A stretch of DNA of 64,000 nucleotides from Vitellaria paradoxa. Lineage: Eukaryota > Streptophyta > Magnoliopsida > Ericales > Sapotaceae. Location: assembly GCA_019916065.1 (NCBI GenBank), contig CM034244.1:32147933-32211932 (forward strand), in the 5' to 3' direction. Below the pieces are notes generated by a model. It saw nothing but the letters and a program-made list of their open reading frames with translations. It was not told the DNA's origin and made no database searches. Positions 49,549-60,976 of the stretch are shown here, in pieces. Each line of letters opens with the position of its first letter. Positions within the stretch are counted from its first letter, which is position 1. Made by a program: the position numbers and the translations under genes.

Positions 49549-49990
49549 CATGGTTCAAAGTCTCGTTCGCGGGCATTGTATCGGCTTGAGAATTTTTTAT
49601 GCGGTCGCGGTGTCGCGTCGTGATATCGGGCGATACGTAATATTTTAACTTTTTAATTTAAAAAATCAAAAAAATATAGAACTATTCTAAATAATAAAAT
49701 GGATATATTACATAACCAAAAATATAGTAATTATTTTACTAAACATATAAGCTAATTTTTTCCCTCTTTTACACAAATCACCGAGAAATCATTTGTCTTG
49801 TCAATTTCTCTCCGCGACAATAAGTCGTCTTAGTGTATCACCAAGATATCGGCTTGTCTCGGCTATGACAGCGCGAGATGACTACTCTTAACACATTTTT
49901 TGATGCGGGTTGAGATCTCGTCGCGCCGTCCATTGAATCTGATACGTCTCGGATGATATCTCGGCATCTCGGACGATATTTTGAACCATG
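49549..49990. mobile_element. Non-autonomous DNA transposon with 8-bp target duplication in the leader intron
   Basis: Ends CATGGTTCAAAGTCTCG and CGATATTTTGAACCATG, with GTCACAAC on both sides (49541-49548 and 49991-49998). The 442-bp interior is CG-rich near its ends (GTCTCGG and GATATCGGG words) and has no ORF. The 8-bp duplication suggests hAT. Confidence 0.8.
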
Positions 49991-50682
49991 GTCACAACAA
50001 GTAACATAAATGTATATATAAACACACAAAATTATACAGGCACTAGAAGGAGATAAATCTGGGATTAAAGCACATGCAAAACAAAGTAACACGACCACAA
50101 CAGCAGCTGCGGAAGAAATAATCAAAACTTACCTAAAATAAAAGGGTCAAATTACAGAAAATCATCACTAGACTATACACAGTTATGGAAGCACTTGACT
50201 TCAAAAGGAAAACCTTGATGCCCATAAGAAAAAGTAAGTTCATTGAATAAGATGAAAGCTTGTTCTTGGTAACTCTTGTTTTGAAGTAAAAAGAATCATG
50301 GCTACAGACACTAAGAGGGAACAAATTCAAAAGTTGCCAGATTCAAAACGCCAAAAAAAATCCCAAACGGGGAAATCTGTAGAGAATATTCATCACTTGA
50401 CTCCCCCAAGCCCAAAAAAAAAAAAAAAAAAAGGGCAGTATAATTAAGCCCAATTGATAAATACAAACAGATACCATGGAAAGACAAATCTACGTAGAAT
50501 TGAATTCTTCCATCAACGGAACAAACAAAAAGCACTTAAGAGAGACAACAATACCTTTTACCAAAAAGAAAACCCAATTATAAACAATCAAATCCCGTGA
50601 TACCGAACTCAAAATCCATCGAATTCAAGTCTTAAAGAAGGTAAAAACCTCCCATAACCCCCTCAAACATATACATATACAT

Positions 50683-50687
<5 letters not shown>

Positions 50688-50736
<49 letters not shown>
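50688..50736. repeat. CA/GA microsatellite in the leader intron
   Basis: ACACACAC followed by a GA-run of about 40 bp. Confidence 0.9.
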
Positions 50737-50738
<2 letters not shown>

Positions 50739-50952
50739 CTTGCAACAGCTAAGCCCATAACATAAATCAAGCACACGATTCACCCATTTCACGAACTGGA
50801 GAGTCCAGAATTAAACCGATCAGTTCGACCCAAAATCGAATCAAAAAAGACCAGCAACAAAAAGCTGATCATTCAGGAGAAAAAAAAAGTAAGAGATTTT
50901 AAACTCAAAGTCTGTGAAAGTGATTAAAATAATTGGGTGGGTCACGGTTTAC

Positions 50953-51090
50953 CTGAGAGCTCAAGTCAATCGGCGCTGTACGGAAGCCATGGATTTCAGT
51001 GAAGACCCATATGACAGAATCATGAGAATATTGTAGAGGCCCAGGGAGAGAGAGAAACTTTTAGAGAGAGAGGGAGCGAGGAGTGAAAGA
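50953..51090 (-). promoter_or_regulatory. 5'UTR exon 1 and core promoter region, with a short upstream ORF
   Basis: On the minus strand the region is CT-rich (CTCTCTCTAAAAG and CTCTCTCTCCC), as in many plant leaders. A 9-codon upstream ORF (ATG at 50990-50988, stop TGA at 50963-50961) lies in the first leader exon, just before the donor. It could damp translation of the main frame if it is in the mature leader. The transcription start is not known. Confidence 0.45.
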
Positions 51091-51366
51091 AGAAGAGACT
51101 CCAGAGCGGTCATTTGGGTCAGCCAGGCGGGCGAGAGCAACAAGTCGGTGGGATAGCAGCCTTCCATGCAAAAAAGCCCACAGAAAGACAAGAGTTTTTT
51201 GTCGGATTGTGGAGCCCACTTCGGGGAAAGCCCCATTTTGGGTAAAGGCCCCACTTTTCCTTTGACACGGAACAGAAAGGATGAAGGATGAGCGTTAGCC
51301 TTACGCGGTCGTGTGCGTGTGCCAGCTCTACTCATACGGAATGGAAGTACTTCGCCACCGAGCAAA

Positions 51367-51764
51367 GGCTCTGTTTGGTTACAAAACTTCATTCTAGCAC
51401 TTTTTTTTCAAGTTTTTTTTGCGGTCTTATATAGCTTTTATTAACCAAAATTTAATTTTTTTTTAAAACTGTAACTTTTAAAAGTGTTAATCGTATTCAT
51501 AAAAAAAATTAAAAAATTCATATCTGTTTGAATGGAAGAATTATTTATTTGGATTAAAAATAATAAAAAAATTAGTATTTTTTTAACTGTTACCAAAATA
51601 GATGTGAATATTTTAATTTTTTTTGTATGAATATAATAAACACATCTAAAAATTGTAATTTCTGAAAAGAAAATTAAATTTTGATAAAAAAAGTCATATA
51701 AGACAAAAAAAATTATCTCAAAAGAAAAAAAAAACTAAAATTAATTTTGTAATCAAACAGAGCC
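51367..51764. mobile_element. Tourist-like MITE upstream of the DUF630/DUF632 gene
   Basis: Ends GGCTCTGTTTGGTTACAAAA and TTTTGTAATCAAACAGAGCC form a 20-bp inverted repeat with one mismatch. The flanks are AAA (51364-51366) and TAA (51765-51767), near the usual TAA/TTA duplication. 398 bp, AT-rich, no ORF. Confidence 0.8.
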
Positions 51765-51844
51765 TAAGACTTGTTATATCAGCTTTTCACTCTCTGTCCA
51801 TTCAATTTTTTTATTATTATTTTAGAATGATCAAACCTAACCTA

Positions 51845-52215
51845 TTAAAGGCTGCGTTTGGCGTGCAGTATTTTGCTGAAAATTTTTATAAATCTCTGTT
51901 AACTTTATATCACATCAACTTTTTTCTCTCACTACACGCATTACGAACTCTCTCCAAATCACAATTTATCTCAATTTATCTCATTTTTTCTTACTCCAAA
52001 CAAACCCATAATTTAAACTTTTTTGGCCCATAAAAAAATAACCCAAAAAACTCAAAAATTAACTAATAAAAAGTTAATTTTTTCTTTTCCCAAAAAAAAA
52101 AAAAAAACTTACTTTTTAATAGTTAGTTAAAAAAAAGTTACTTTTTAATAATTAATTAAACTTTTTAATAATTAATTAAAAAAATTAACTTTTTTTTTTT
52201 CCAAACTAAGCCTAA
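51845..52215. mobile_element. Cluster of nested small MITEs
   Basis: 51845-52010 (CTGCGTTTGGCG ... ACTCCAAACAAACCC) is related to 35182-35316. 52040-52215 contains the AAAAAGTTAACTTTTTAATA motif family also seen at 29780-30370 and 32275-32525. Confidence 0.55.
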
Positions 52216-52709
52216 GAAGCACATTGATCACAACCAAAAAAAAAAAAAAAAAAGAGCACATTAGGCACGGTACCATTGCAAATACAAAATACAAATTCGA
52301 ATATTAATATAATAATTTCAAAAAAAATAACAATACAGACATTATTAAAGTATGATAAAAAATATCTTCTATTATTTATACATTTTAATATAATATCCAC
52401 AATAAAATTAATTTAATATAAAGTTAATATATAATACATAACAAAATATTTAGAAGATTTTGTAATTTTATGAGATTTAAGTTACTTAAATTTAAATTTA
52501 AATTTGTCTTAATTATATATTTAAAAAAATAATAAAATAACTTATATATCAAATATGTATGCCGAAGTATCTAAAGAATATGTATGGTTGATAAATGTCA
52601 AATATAGATACAGATTGCTGCTTGCTGCTTGTTGTCAACTTCGCAAGCCTTCTTTGTCTTATTCTATATAGCTTCTCTTCTTCCATCCATCCACCAGGCT
52701 GTAAAATGG
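52216..52709. other. AT-rich spacer
   Basis: No gene or bounded repeat recognised. Confidence 0.4.
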
Positions 52710-52719
52710 CACAAAGGGG

Positions 52720-53875
52720 GAATTTTTTTTATTGTGCTAATATTTTGAGCGGATTTTGACAGAATGTTAACAATTTTTTAGTATTTAAAAAAATACTGTT
52801 AGCTGAAAAAGCACTATTTCAAAGAGTCTTTTTAAAAAGTATTCTTTCAAAGTGTGCTTTCTGACCTCCAACAAACTGATTTCATATAACTCTTATTAAT
52901 ATAACAAGTAATATAATTAACACTATTTTTGGTATAATTTCCTGTTAAAATTTCTTACCTAATTTTATTTATTTATATTGACAATCATGTTTACTAATTA
53001 TATTTATTTTTTTTCAAGTTTGATTTACTAATGGAGCAGATATCTTTTTTTTTTTTTTGAATTTTTTTCTTCTAGAATTGTATCAAACTTATTAATTGTA
53101 ATTCAAAAAACTATAATTTTATTAATATCAATTAAAAATTTGTTGTTAGTTTGTTCTTCTCTTATGTGTATAATTTTAATTTTAGTATTTAATTTTATAA
53201 AATTTTGTAATATAGGTAATACAGGCTTAGAATAGAAAAATTAAAACAAAAAAGTATTAGCGACTAACTCAAGCCATTACTAAAAGTACAATTAAAAAAT
53301 TTTTAAAAGGAAACTATTAGCGACCACCACCAATTATAGCTAAAAGTGACTTTAGCGACTATTTGTGGCAGTCACTAAAAGTTTAAAGTGGCCGCTAATA
53401 CTTTAAACTAATATTCACGCTCCAAATAGTTGATGGTTGTTAAAGGGCTCACTAATGTATTGCAACCGCCGTCATTAACAATAAACCATTGGTAGGTAAC
53501 CACCAGTGATCACAAAACAGTCACAAAAGAGAATTAGTGATTGTCTACTCACCTTTAACATCTGCCTCTAGAAATTCTTCTTTTGGTAGTGGAGATATCC
53601 TCATCATTGCAACAGTTTGAAGAAAAAAAAATGGTGAATGAAGTGAATGAAGGGAAGAGGTTTTTTATTGAAACTATGTTAAAAACACTCCTTGAAAATG
53701 GTGCTTTTAAAAAACATATTTTGAAATGGTATTTTTAAAGAAATGGTTTTTTTTTTTTTCTAAAAGTACTTTTTCAAATAATACTTTCTTAACTAACAAT
53801 ATTTTTTTAAATACTAAAAATCATCACCATATAACCAAAATTTGCTTAAAACAGCACTACAATAAAAAAAAATTC
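52720..53875. mobile_element. Non-autonomous DNA transposon with 10-bp target duplication (Mutator-like)
   Basis: Ends GAATTTTTTTTATTG and CAATAAAAAAAAATTC. CACAAAGGGG flanks both sides (52710-52719 and 53876-53885). Subterminal inverted copies (TTAGTATTTAAAAAAATACT against AATATTTTTTTAAATACTAA) extend the foldback to about 100 bp. The centre has TTAGCGACYA-type repeats. Confidence 0.75.
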
Positions 53876-53885
53876 CACAAAGGGG

Positions 53886-55916
53886 CAACTATCTAGCGAG
53901 AGTAGTTTGTATTAGGGTCTCTAAGTGTACTTGTTCGTTTTTCTTTCTTGCCATGACAAGTCTTTGTGGGAACCCTAAAATTTCCTAGCTAGTATTTAAT
54001 ACCAGATAAAGTAAATCTTAGTTTTTATTCTTGTGGTGGATCAAGAGCAGGGAGACATGCCAAGTACTGGGGTACTTAATTAATTTAAAGAGTTTGTACT
54101 TAGATGGTTTAGAAAAAGAATAAATTTTCATCAAATTTTAATATTTTTGGTAATATTTTAAATAATATAAAAATCTTACAATTTAAGTTATGAAATGAAA
54201 TCAAATCTAATTTTTAAAATCTTATTTTAATCTAAACATAAGAATTAGTAAAAATTTCTATCAAATGAAATTAAATATAATCAAATTTACCATTTCAAAC
54301 ATAGTGTAAATTATTTTTGATAATATAGCACATTATGTGCATTTATAAATAGAAAAGTAGAAAATGATAATCACTTTATTAATAACAAGACATTCGTGGT
54401 GTGTTTTTGTAAATGAGATATCATGTATACCACAATTATGGTATACATAGATGTAAACATAGAGTATGATAATTAATTGGATGTATGCGCTTTTAGATGG
54501 CTAAACTTTATAAAAAGTTACAAATTTTTGGTTATTTTCATTTTTTATACGTTATAAATATATGTAAACAATAGTATGAAAATTAATTAGATGTAGGCCT
54601 CCTTTGGATGCCTAACTTTTATAAAAAATTATAAATTTTTGGTCATTTTCAATTTTTGTATGTTTATTTTAAATTTTTAAATTTCACAAAATGTTATAAA
54701 TTCTTGTCAATTTTTTTGACATTTTTTTGACCAAAACTATTCTAACGGGATGCATTGACCTTGTTACAACAAATTGTCTTAGAAAATTTAAGTTGTTCTT
54801 GTAAACGTCAAAAAGTGATAATTAATTTGATAAATGAAAATTTGGAAATATTTTTATCTAAAAATTGATTTCATTTGATAAATGAAATTTTGTGTTTCGA
54901 TCACAGGTTTGAAAATAAAATTAATTTAAGGGAAATTTTAAATTTTACTTTGTTAATACAAAATAAAAAAATTTGATAAATATGATATATGAGATTAAAT
55001 TTATCTATTTACTTAAATGGTTTAAAAATATAATAAATTCTCATCAAATTCTATTATGTTGGGTTAAATTTCAAATGATAGAAATCTCAAATTTTGAGTT
55101 ATGAAATGAAATCAAATCCAACTCACAAAATTTTATTCTAATTCTAAACATAAGAATTGATAAAAATTGCATTAAAATAAAATCAAATCCCAATTTACCA
55201 TTTCAAACATAGTATTAATATTAGGGTGCAACAGAAAATTGGTTTCCCAAGTTAAATTGATTCTCGCAAGTTAATTACAGCCCGTTTAGTTTGTTGTTAA
55301 ACTCTAAAAATCTTCTGAAAATTTTTAAAAATTATTTATTTTTTTCATTGTACAAATTACGAACTCACAATTTATCTCATTTTATTTTACTTTATCTCAT
55401 ATTTTACCACTCCAAACACATCCTACTCATGCCAGAGGTTTTGTGGCTGCCGGGGCCATTAGTAGCAGTACCTTACTCCCCTTTTCGGCAACTTACCTTT
55501 TGTTCGAAGAGCCCGTGGTTGGCCTTTGGTTCTATCTTCTCCTGCCTTGCACATTGGGAAAGTTTAGGGCTAAATAAAATAATATAAAATTTTATAAATT
55601 CTTATAAATATAAATTATGAGACTGTAAAATTTAAATTCTCTATTTATTGTATAAAATATAAGGCATTAATTTTTATAATTTTATACAACACACCTATTA
55701 TTACAAACCAATAATAATTCATACCTATGGCATTCTAAACAAAATTAGTATTAAATTTTTTATATAATTTAAAATTTGGACACAAAATTCAAATCGAAAA
55801 AATTATAATAATCTATTAATTTTATTTTTTTTTCAAACCTTAACCCCTAACAACTACTGTATTTTGGTCTCTCTCTCTCCCCTGTAATTAATTTGTGATA
55901 AGCATTATAAAAAAAT
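53886..55916. other. AT-rich intergenic stretch with a MITE
   Basis: A MITE-like pair at about 55284-55424 (CCCGTTTAGTTTG against ACTCCAAACACATCC) belongs to the 35182 family. Around 54500-54700, AAAAAGTTACAAATTTTTGG and AAAATTATAAATTTTTGGTC are diverged direct copies about 115 bp apart. No genes. Confidence 0.45.
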
Positions 55917-56116
55917 AAATAAATTATACTTAGATCTTTTGAATATTTAGGTAATTACACATAAACTCCCTCAACATTTAAAAATTACAAAAACCTCCCT
56001 TATTTTGAAAGGATAGTAACATTTGGACCCTTTTCGTTAATTTTGACTCTAACTCCGTTAAAAATTTATTAAAAAAACAAATTTACCCTCATTAATTATT
56101 AATAAAAATGTAAACG

Positions 56117-56281
56117 TGGCCCGTGGTTCTCAACATGATACAAAACTCCTTTGACAGCAAGCTGCTCAATAAGCCGGCTCAGATTCTGACCGTCGGAGAG
56201 CCACCCCTTGCGGCGGTGCTAGCCCGAATTGAATCGTTGGGTTTTTCGGTGAGCCACAGCTATGAACTGACGTCATTATAA
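56117..56281 (+). pseudogene. Fragment of an acyl-activating enzyme (AMP-dependent synthetase) gene
   Basis: One frame reads PVVLNMIQNSFDSKLLNKPA and then QILTVGEPPLAAVLARIESL, GFSVSHSYELT, followed shortly by a stop. In plant acyl-activating enzymes (peroxisomal or cytosolic AAE, benzoate-CoA ligase type), the same block reads as a PVVLN helix, then a conserved ILTAGAPPP-type turn, and then GYGLTET. That last motif, the ATP/AMP-binding signature, is cut off right after LT here, and the residues GAP and GYG are replaced. Only about 52 codons of an enzyme of about 550 residues remain, so it cannot be functional. It lies just inside the left arm of a Mutator-like foldback, which suggests capture. 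Confidence 0.65.
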
Positions 56282-56486
56282 GTGGTAGTGAGAATCTGAG
56301 AAGTGTGGAGGTTAGTCGATACTGTCCACCCACCTGGCGATGAACGAGGAGGCGGTGGTGGCGTGACTCAATCACCAGCTCTCCCCTTCTCTAAGTGCCA
56401 CATAGCCTTTCAGAGGGCTATCTTTTTACTTCAAGAAGGCTCTTCCCACTCTTAGGACCCCATTTCTTTTGCACTTTGGCTCTGCC

Positions 56487-56488
56487 CA

Positions 56489-56527
<39 letters not shown>

Positions 56528-56530
56528 GCA
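56487..56530. repeat. CT and TA microsatellites
   Basis: A CT-run followed directly by a TA-run. Confidence 0.85.
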
Positions 56531-56729
56531 TATATATAGTATAGAAAGAGTTTGTCCTCTTTAAGATTGGCTATTACGAGGATCACAAGAAATGGTGAGC
56601 TGGGGGTTGCCCTATGGATGAAACGATGTGCTGTCCAGAAAAAGAATTTGTCCTCTTTCATTGTTTGTTTTCTATTTCATTGTTTGTGATAGATAGGCCA
56701 ATAAGGGGGTTTTTAACCTCGGCAGGCAA

Positions 56730-58440
56730 TCGAAAAGTTTAAAGAAAATTAGATAATAAATTTTTAAATAAAATAAATTATTTTAATAAAATGCAATAAA
56801 ATTTAGTATTATTTAAAAAATCTAAATATTTTTTAAACTTTTGAGTGAACTTATCTTAAAGTTATCTAAAAAAAACTTTTGAATTCTAAGTGTGGTTATT
56901 AAGGTCCTGTTTGGTAACGTTTCCATTTTCTGTTTATATTTTTAAATTTCTGTAAACTCGCAACAGAAACACGTTTGATAAATTTATTTACGTTTTTTTG
57001 TTTCCAAAAAAAATAAAAACATAAACAGAAAAATGTAAATAGAAAAAAAATATTTTCACTCTGATTTTATTTTCTGTTGCCAATATTTTATCAAATTTAA
57101 AACTTTATCTATTTTTGTTACATTATATAAAAATAAATTATTTTATTCAAATATTTAATTAAAATAAGTTATTTTAATAAATAATATAATTAAATTAATA
57201 TAAATTATTTTTAATAAATAATAAAACTAAATTAATTAATTTAATTTAATAATTAATTATTACTAAATTATCTGAAATAAATATCATAATTAATTTATTT
57301 TATTTAATAATTAAATTAATTTATATAAAATAATTAATGATAAATAATTAAATTACATTAATTTTTAATTTAATTTAATTGAATAATTATTTTAAATAAA
57401 TATCATAATTAAATTAAATTATTTATGATTTAATTAATTTAATGTATATAAAATATATTTTATTAAATTATTTTAATAAATAATTAAAAGAATTTAATTA
57501 ATTTAAAAATAAATAATTTAATTTAATAATTAATCTAATTTAATTATTTATTTAATATGAAATATATTTTATTAAATCATTTTTAATAAATAATATAATT
57601 TCATATATTTTATATTTATTGAATTAAATGATTTTAATAAATAATTTATTTTATTAATTTAATTAATTATATTAATTAAATTAAATTAATATAAAATATA
57701 TTTTATTAAGTTCTATTAATTTTTTAAAACTAATAAAATTAAATATTTTCTAAAATAAAAAATTAATAATTATAAAAAAACTTACATTTCCAAACGCAGT
57801 TTCAGTTTTTATTTCAGAAAAAATAAATGGCAACAGAAAACAAAAAAACAGAAAATGGCGATAGAAAAACAATAACAAAAAACGACAGCGTTGTCAAATG
57901 GGCCATAACTAAAATTTTTTAAACTTGTGGATTAACTTGTCTAAAGAAATTAAATATTTTCAATTAATAAATAAATTTAAATTTTAGGATTATAAATTTT
58001 TTTAACTTTGAAATAGTAATTTAAAAAAATGTAAATATTTTTAATTGATAAAAATAAAATTATCTAAAAAACTTTTGAACCCTAAGTGTAGTTACTATCT
58101 AAAATTTTATTATCTAAAGTTTTTTAACTTTTGGATCAACTTGTCTAAAAAAATAAAATATTTTTAATAAATAAATAAAATTAATTTTTGAATTATAAGT
58201 GTACTTATTATAATTTTTTTTAACTTTTGAATTACTTAATTAAAAAATATAAATATTTTTATTGATAAATAAAATTATCTTAAAAAATTTTAAATTCTAA
58301 GTGTACTTATTATTAATTAATTAATTAATTTATTTTTTCTTTTGACTGGCTTATCTAAAAAACGCTAATATCTTTTTAGTTACTTAATTTTAATTATCTA
58401 ATTTTATTAATTATTCAATTTCTTAAACCTTTAAATTTTA
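56730..58440. repeat. AT-rich degenerate tandem array, split by a foldback element
   Basis: Units of roughly 120 bp share TTCTAAGTGTACTTATTAT and TTTTTTAACTTTTGGATYAA, at 56730-56902 and 57903-58440. Between them lies a 1000-bp element. Confidence 0.55.
56903..57902. mobile_element. Foldback MITE nested in the AT-rich array
   Basis: Left GGTCCTGTTTGGTAACGTTT and right AACGACAGCGTTGTCAAATG, GGCC, imperfectly inverted. Subterminal TTCCATTTTCTGTTTAT pairs with AACAGAAAATGG. The middle is almost pure A/T with TTTAATTAATTT foldbacks. No clear target duplication. Confidence 0.6.
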
Positions 58441-60048
58441 AAAAAGTAAAGTAATTAAAATTAAAAAATTAATTTTTGTGTTTATTTCACTAATTTTTCA
58501 TATAATATAATATTTTAATTAATTATTGAAATAATTTAAAAAATAATTAAATTAAAATAAATAAGTTATTTTATTTATTTGTAAGGAAATAAGAGTTAAG
58601 TTAAAAAATGTATTGCTGGAGGGTGAGTTTTCTAGATAAAGTCTTTTGCAGCAAACGGGTTTTCTAATATAGATACAAACTTCTATATATATATACATAT
58701 ATCCGTTTCACGCTATCTTTCTCTCCGTGATAATAGATGAATCAGTTTCCATTGCTAGTAAGAATCTTAGCAGCTTATTTAGACACGGTATACTTCTCCC
58801 TTCATCTCCCCAAAATCAAATAGGATTTTAGTCAACACATTTGATGAACTTGAACTAATGGCCATTAAAGCAATTGTTTCGACGGCCCTACTCTGATAAT
58901 CTACAACATCGAGCCGTTGATTGTCGAATCAAAGAGTAAATCTACAGAGCAAGCGTTTAAGATGCCAAATCCGAGTAAATCAAAGAAAAACACATCAAAT
59001 TGATATATCCACATGTATACAAACAGATCTGCACAAAACCCACAAAAATCTATACATTTGTGTACAATATACACACAATCGGTGAATAAAGAAATTGGAA
59101 ACATCCAAGTTGTGAATTAAGCATAGATTTGTTGAATTAATTTAAGAATTAAACCTATGAAATAAAAACATCTAAATTGGGTTTAGAGTAGAAGGAACAG
59201 GAGATTTGAAAAAGCCACTAAAAGGTTCGTCGGTGTAGAAATCCTTTGATGTAGAAATCCTTCGGACAAAGAAATAGCTGTGTGACCGAACTTGAAGACT
59301 TAGGGTCAAATTAAAGCTTTACAATAGTTTCAAACGTTCAATCAAAAAACAGGAACTCAATGGATATTACATTCTACGAGTCGTTGGTGGCGAACTAATG
59401 AAGATGACGGGTTTGGTAGTCAAATGAGACTATAAAGGGTAAACTTGGTATATTAAAAATAAATTTAGTTGACGTCATTATTTTAACAGAAATTCTGACA
59501 GCATTAGTAACAAAAGGAGTTTATGTATAATTATTTAAATGTTGAGGGAGTCTATATGTAATTTTTAAATGTTGAAGGTATTTATGTGTAATTATCCTAA
59601 TATTTAGGAGATTTAAGTGTAATTTACCCTAAAAGAAAACACAAATTATTATGTTTTAATTTAAAAAGTTTAACTTACTAGAAACCATAATTGGATAAAA
59701 TTTAAATTAATAATTTTGATTTACATATTATCTCCACCCTTAAAATATTGTAAAATTTAAAATGCATAAACTATTTTGAGAGATAGATAATAGTAAGGTC
59801 CACTAAAACAAGAATTTAGCAGGAAGTCAAGAACATAAAATTGATCTTTGAATGAAAAAAAAAAATAATTCTTTACTATTTTTACAAATTGTCCGGTTTT
59901 TATTATATGGATAGTTTCCTTTTGTGTCAAACTCTGAATAGACATAACACAGCTGAATGTCAAGCTCAACAGGGGCCTTACGTGTCCATAGCCCTTTTTT
60001 CACTCGCCCACCAGGCTGTGGACGTTCAAAGAGGGGCAACAAAAATAA

Positions 60049-60533
60049 GGGTATATTACATTTGGCTCCCCTTCAACATTTAGATAATTATGCTTATCAC
60101 TCCTCAACATTTAAAAATTAGATTTACCTTCCTTATTCTGAAATGTTATTAATATTAACCCCTTCCACTAGATAAACCATTAAAATTTAACAAAAAATAT
60201 CAAAGTAACCAAAATTTCAAGTGTTTTTTTTTATTTTATTCCTTCCTCTCACATATTCATCAATTTTTTTAACAAAAATTCACAAAAGTTTGTTTTTACT
60301 TGTTTTTTTGAGACTTTTACTGACGAATATGTGAGAGAGGCAAGGGTAAAATGAAAAAAAGCATCTAAAATTTTGGTTATTTTGACACTTTCCGTTAAAT
60401 TTTAACAGTTAATTTAGCAGAAGAAGGTCATTATTAACATTTCAAAATAAGGGACGTAAATATAATTTTTAAAAGTTGATAAGCGGTAAGTACAATTACC
60501 CAAATGTTGAGGGAAAATATGTGTAATTTATCC
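60049..60533. mobile_element. Foldback element, near-palindromic along its whole length
   Basis: Left GGGTATATTACATTTGGCTC and right ATGTGTAATTTATCC. The inner arms pair well (ACCAAAATTTCAAGTG against CATCTAAAATTTTGGT; CCTCTCACATATTCATC against GACGAATATGTGAGAG). 485 bp; its ends resemble those at 55917 and 59629. No convincing target duplication. Confidence 0.65.
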
Positions 60534-60708
60534 TAAAATTGAACACAAATACTAAGAGCATCGTCACACTCCTACGTAACACATTACCTTCGCTTCATTA
60601 ATGGCAAAAAATAATGAGTTCAGTCAATGATTTTTCTTAATAGTGACAAACAAACAACACTATAAACAGTAACCACACCGAAGAAATCTATGGGATTAAG
60701 GAAATCCC

Positions 60709-60919
60709 TCATAGAACATTGAATTTCCTGTGCAAATGCTCTCCAGTAGAACTCACATCTCCATCGTGATCGTGATCGTGAAAAACGAGGGTCAAAATCC
60801 CAACTAAACACAACACCGAGCCTACCAGAAGCTTGTCGTAGCGCTCCACCCAGTGAAACTTGAGTTGGCTCGCACCGTAGAACGAGAGAGCCACCAGAGA
60901 GGTCATTATAGTTATGGTG
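60709..60919 (-). CDS. Terminal exon of a membrane protein with a His/Asp-rich tail, partial
   Basis: After a good acceptor (GGATATGCAG), one frame reads TITIMTSLVALSFYGASQLK and continues KFHWVERYDKLLVGSVLCLV GILTLVFH. It then reads HDHDHDGD and ends GEHLHRKFNVL with a TGA. It has two hydrophobic stretches that could be membrane helices and an alternating His/Asp cluster that could bind metal. The codon usage and frame are clean, so it is either the last exon of a real gene or a recent fragment. I could not find upstream exons on the minus strand up to 64000. They may be beyond the window, since kilobase introns are normal here. A metal-transporter role is only a guess from the His/Asp cluster. 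Confidence 0.5.
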
Positions 60920-60976
60920 CTGCATATCCAACATCATCCTCTTGTGTCAAAAACTTCAGCAGGCTCATTCGAGTAT

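Larger units (their letters stand above)
48891..50952 (-). other. 5'UTR exon 2 and 5'UTR intron of the DUF630/DUF632 gene
   Basis: An acceptor TTTGTTTTCAG lies at 48971-48961, giving a leader exon at 48960-48891. The matching donor CTCTCAG, then GTAAACC, is at 50953/50952. The intron is about 2 kb and holds a transposon at 49549-49990. Leader introns are common in plant genes of this type. Confidence 0.6.
55917..59629. mobile_element. Candidate Pack-MULE: Mutator-like foldback carrying a gene fragment
   Basis: The first ~170 bp (TAAATTATACTTAGATCTTT ... ACACATAAACTCCCTCAACA) are imperfectly inverted at the right end (GAGGGAGTCTATATGTAATT ... AAGTGTAATTTACCC). Candidate 9-mers flank it (TAAAAAAAT and TAAAAGAAA, 7 of 9 matching, low complexity). 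Inside are an acyl-activating-enzyme fragment, an AT-rich repeat array and a nested foldback, but no transposase. The same terminal family forms the element at 60049-60533. Confidence 0.5.

Noticed and set aside
60709..60906. Naming the orphan exon as a nickel transporter
   Set aside because: The His/Asp cluster suggests metal binding, but I could not match the sequence to the known C-termini of that family, so I left it unnamed.
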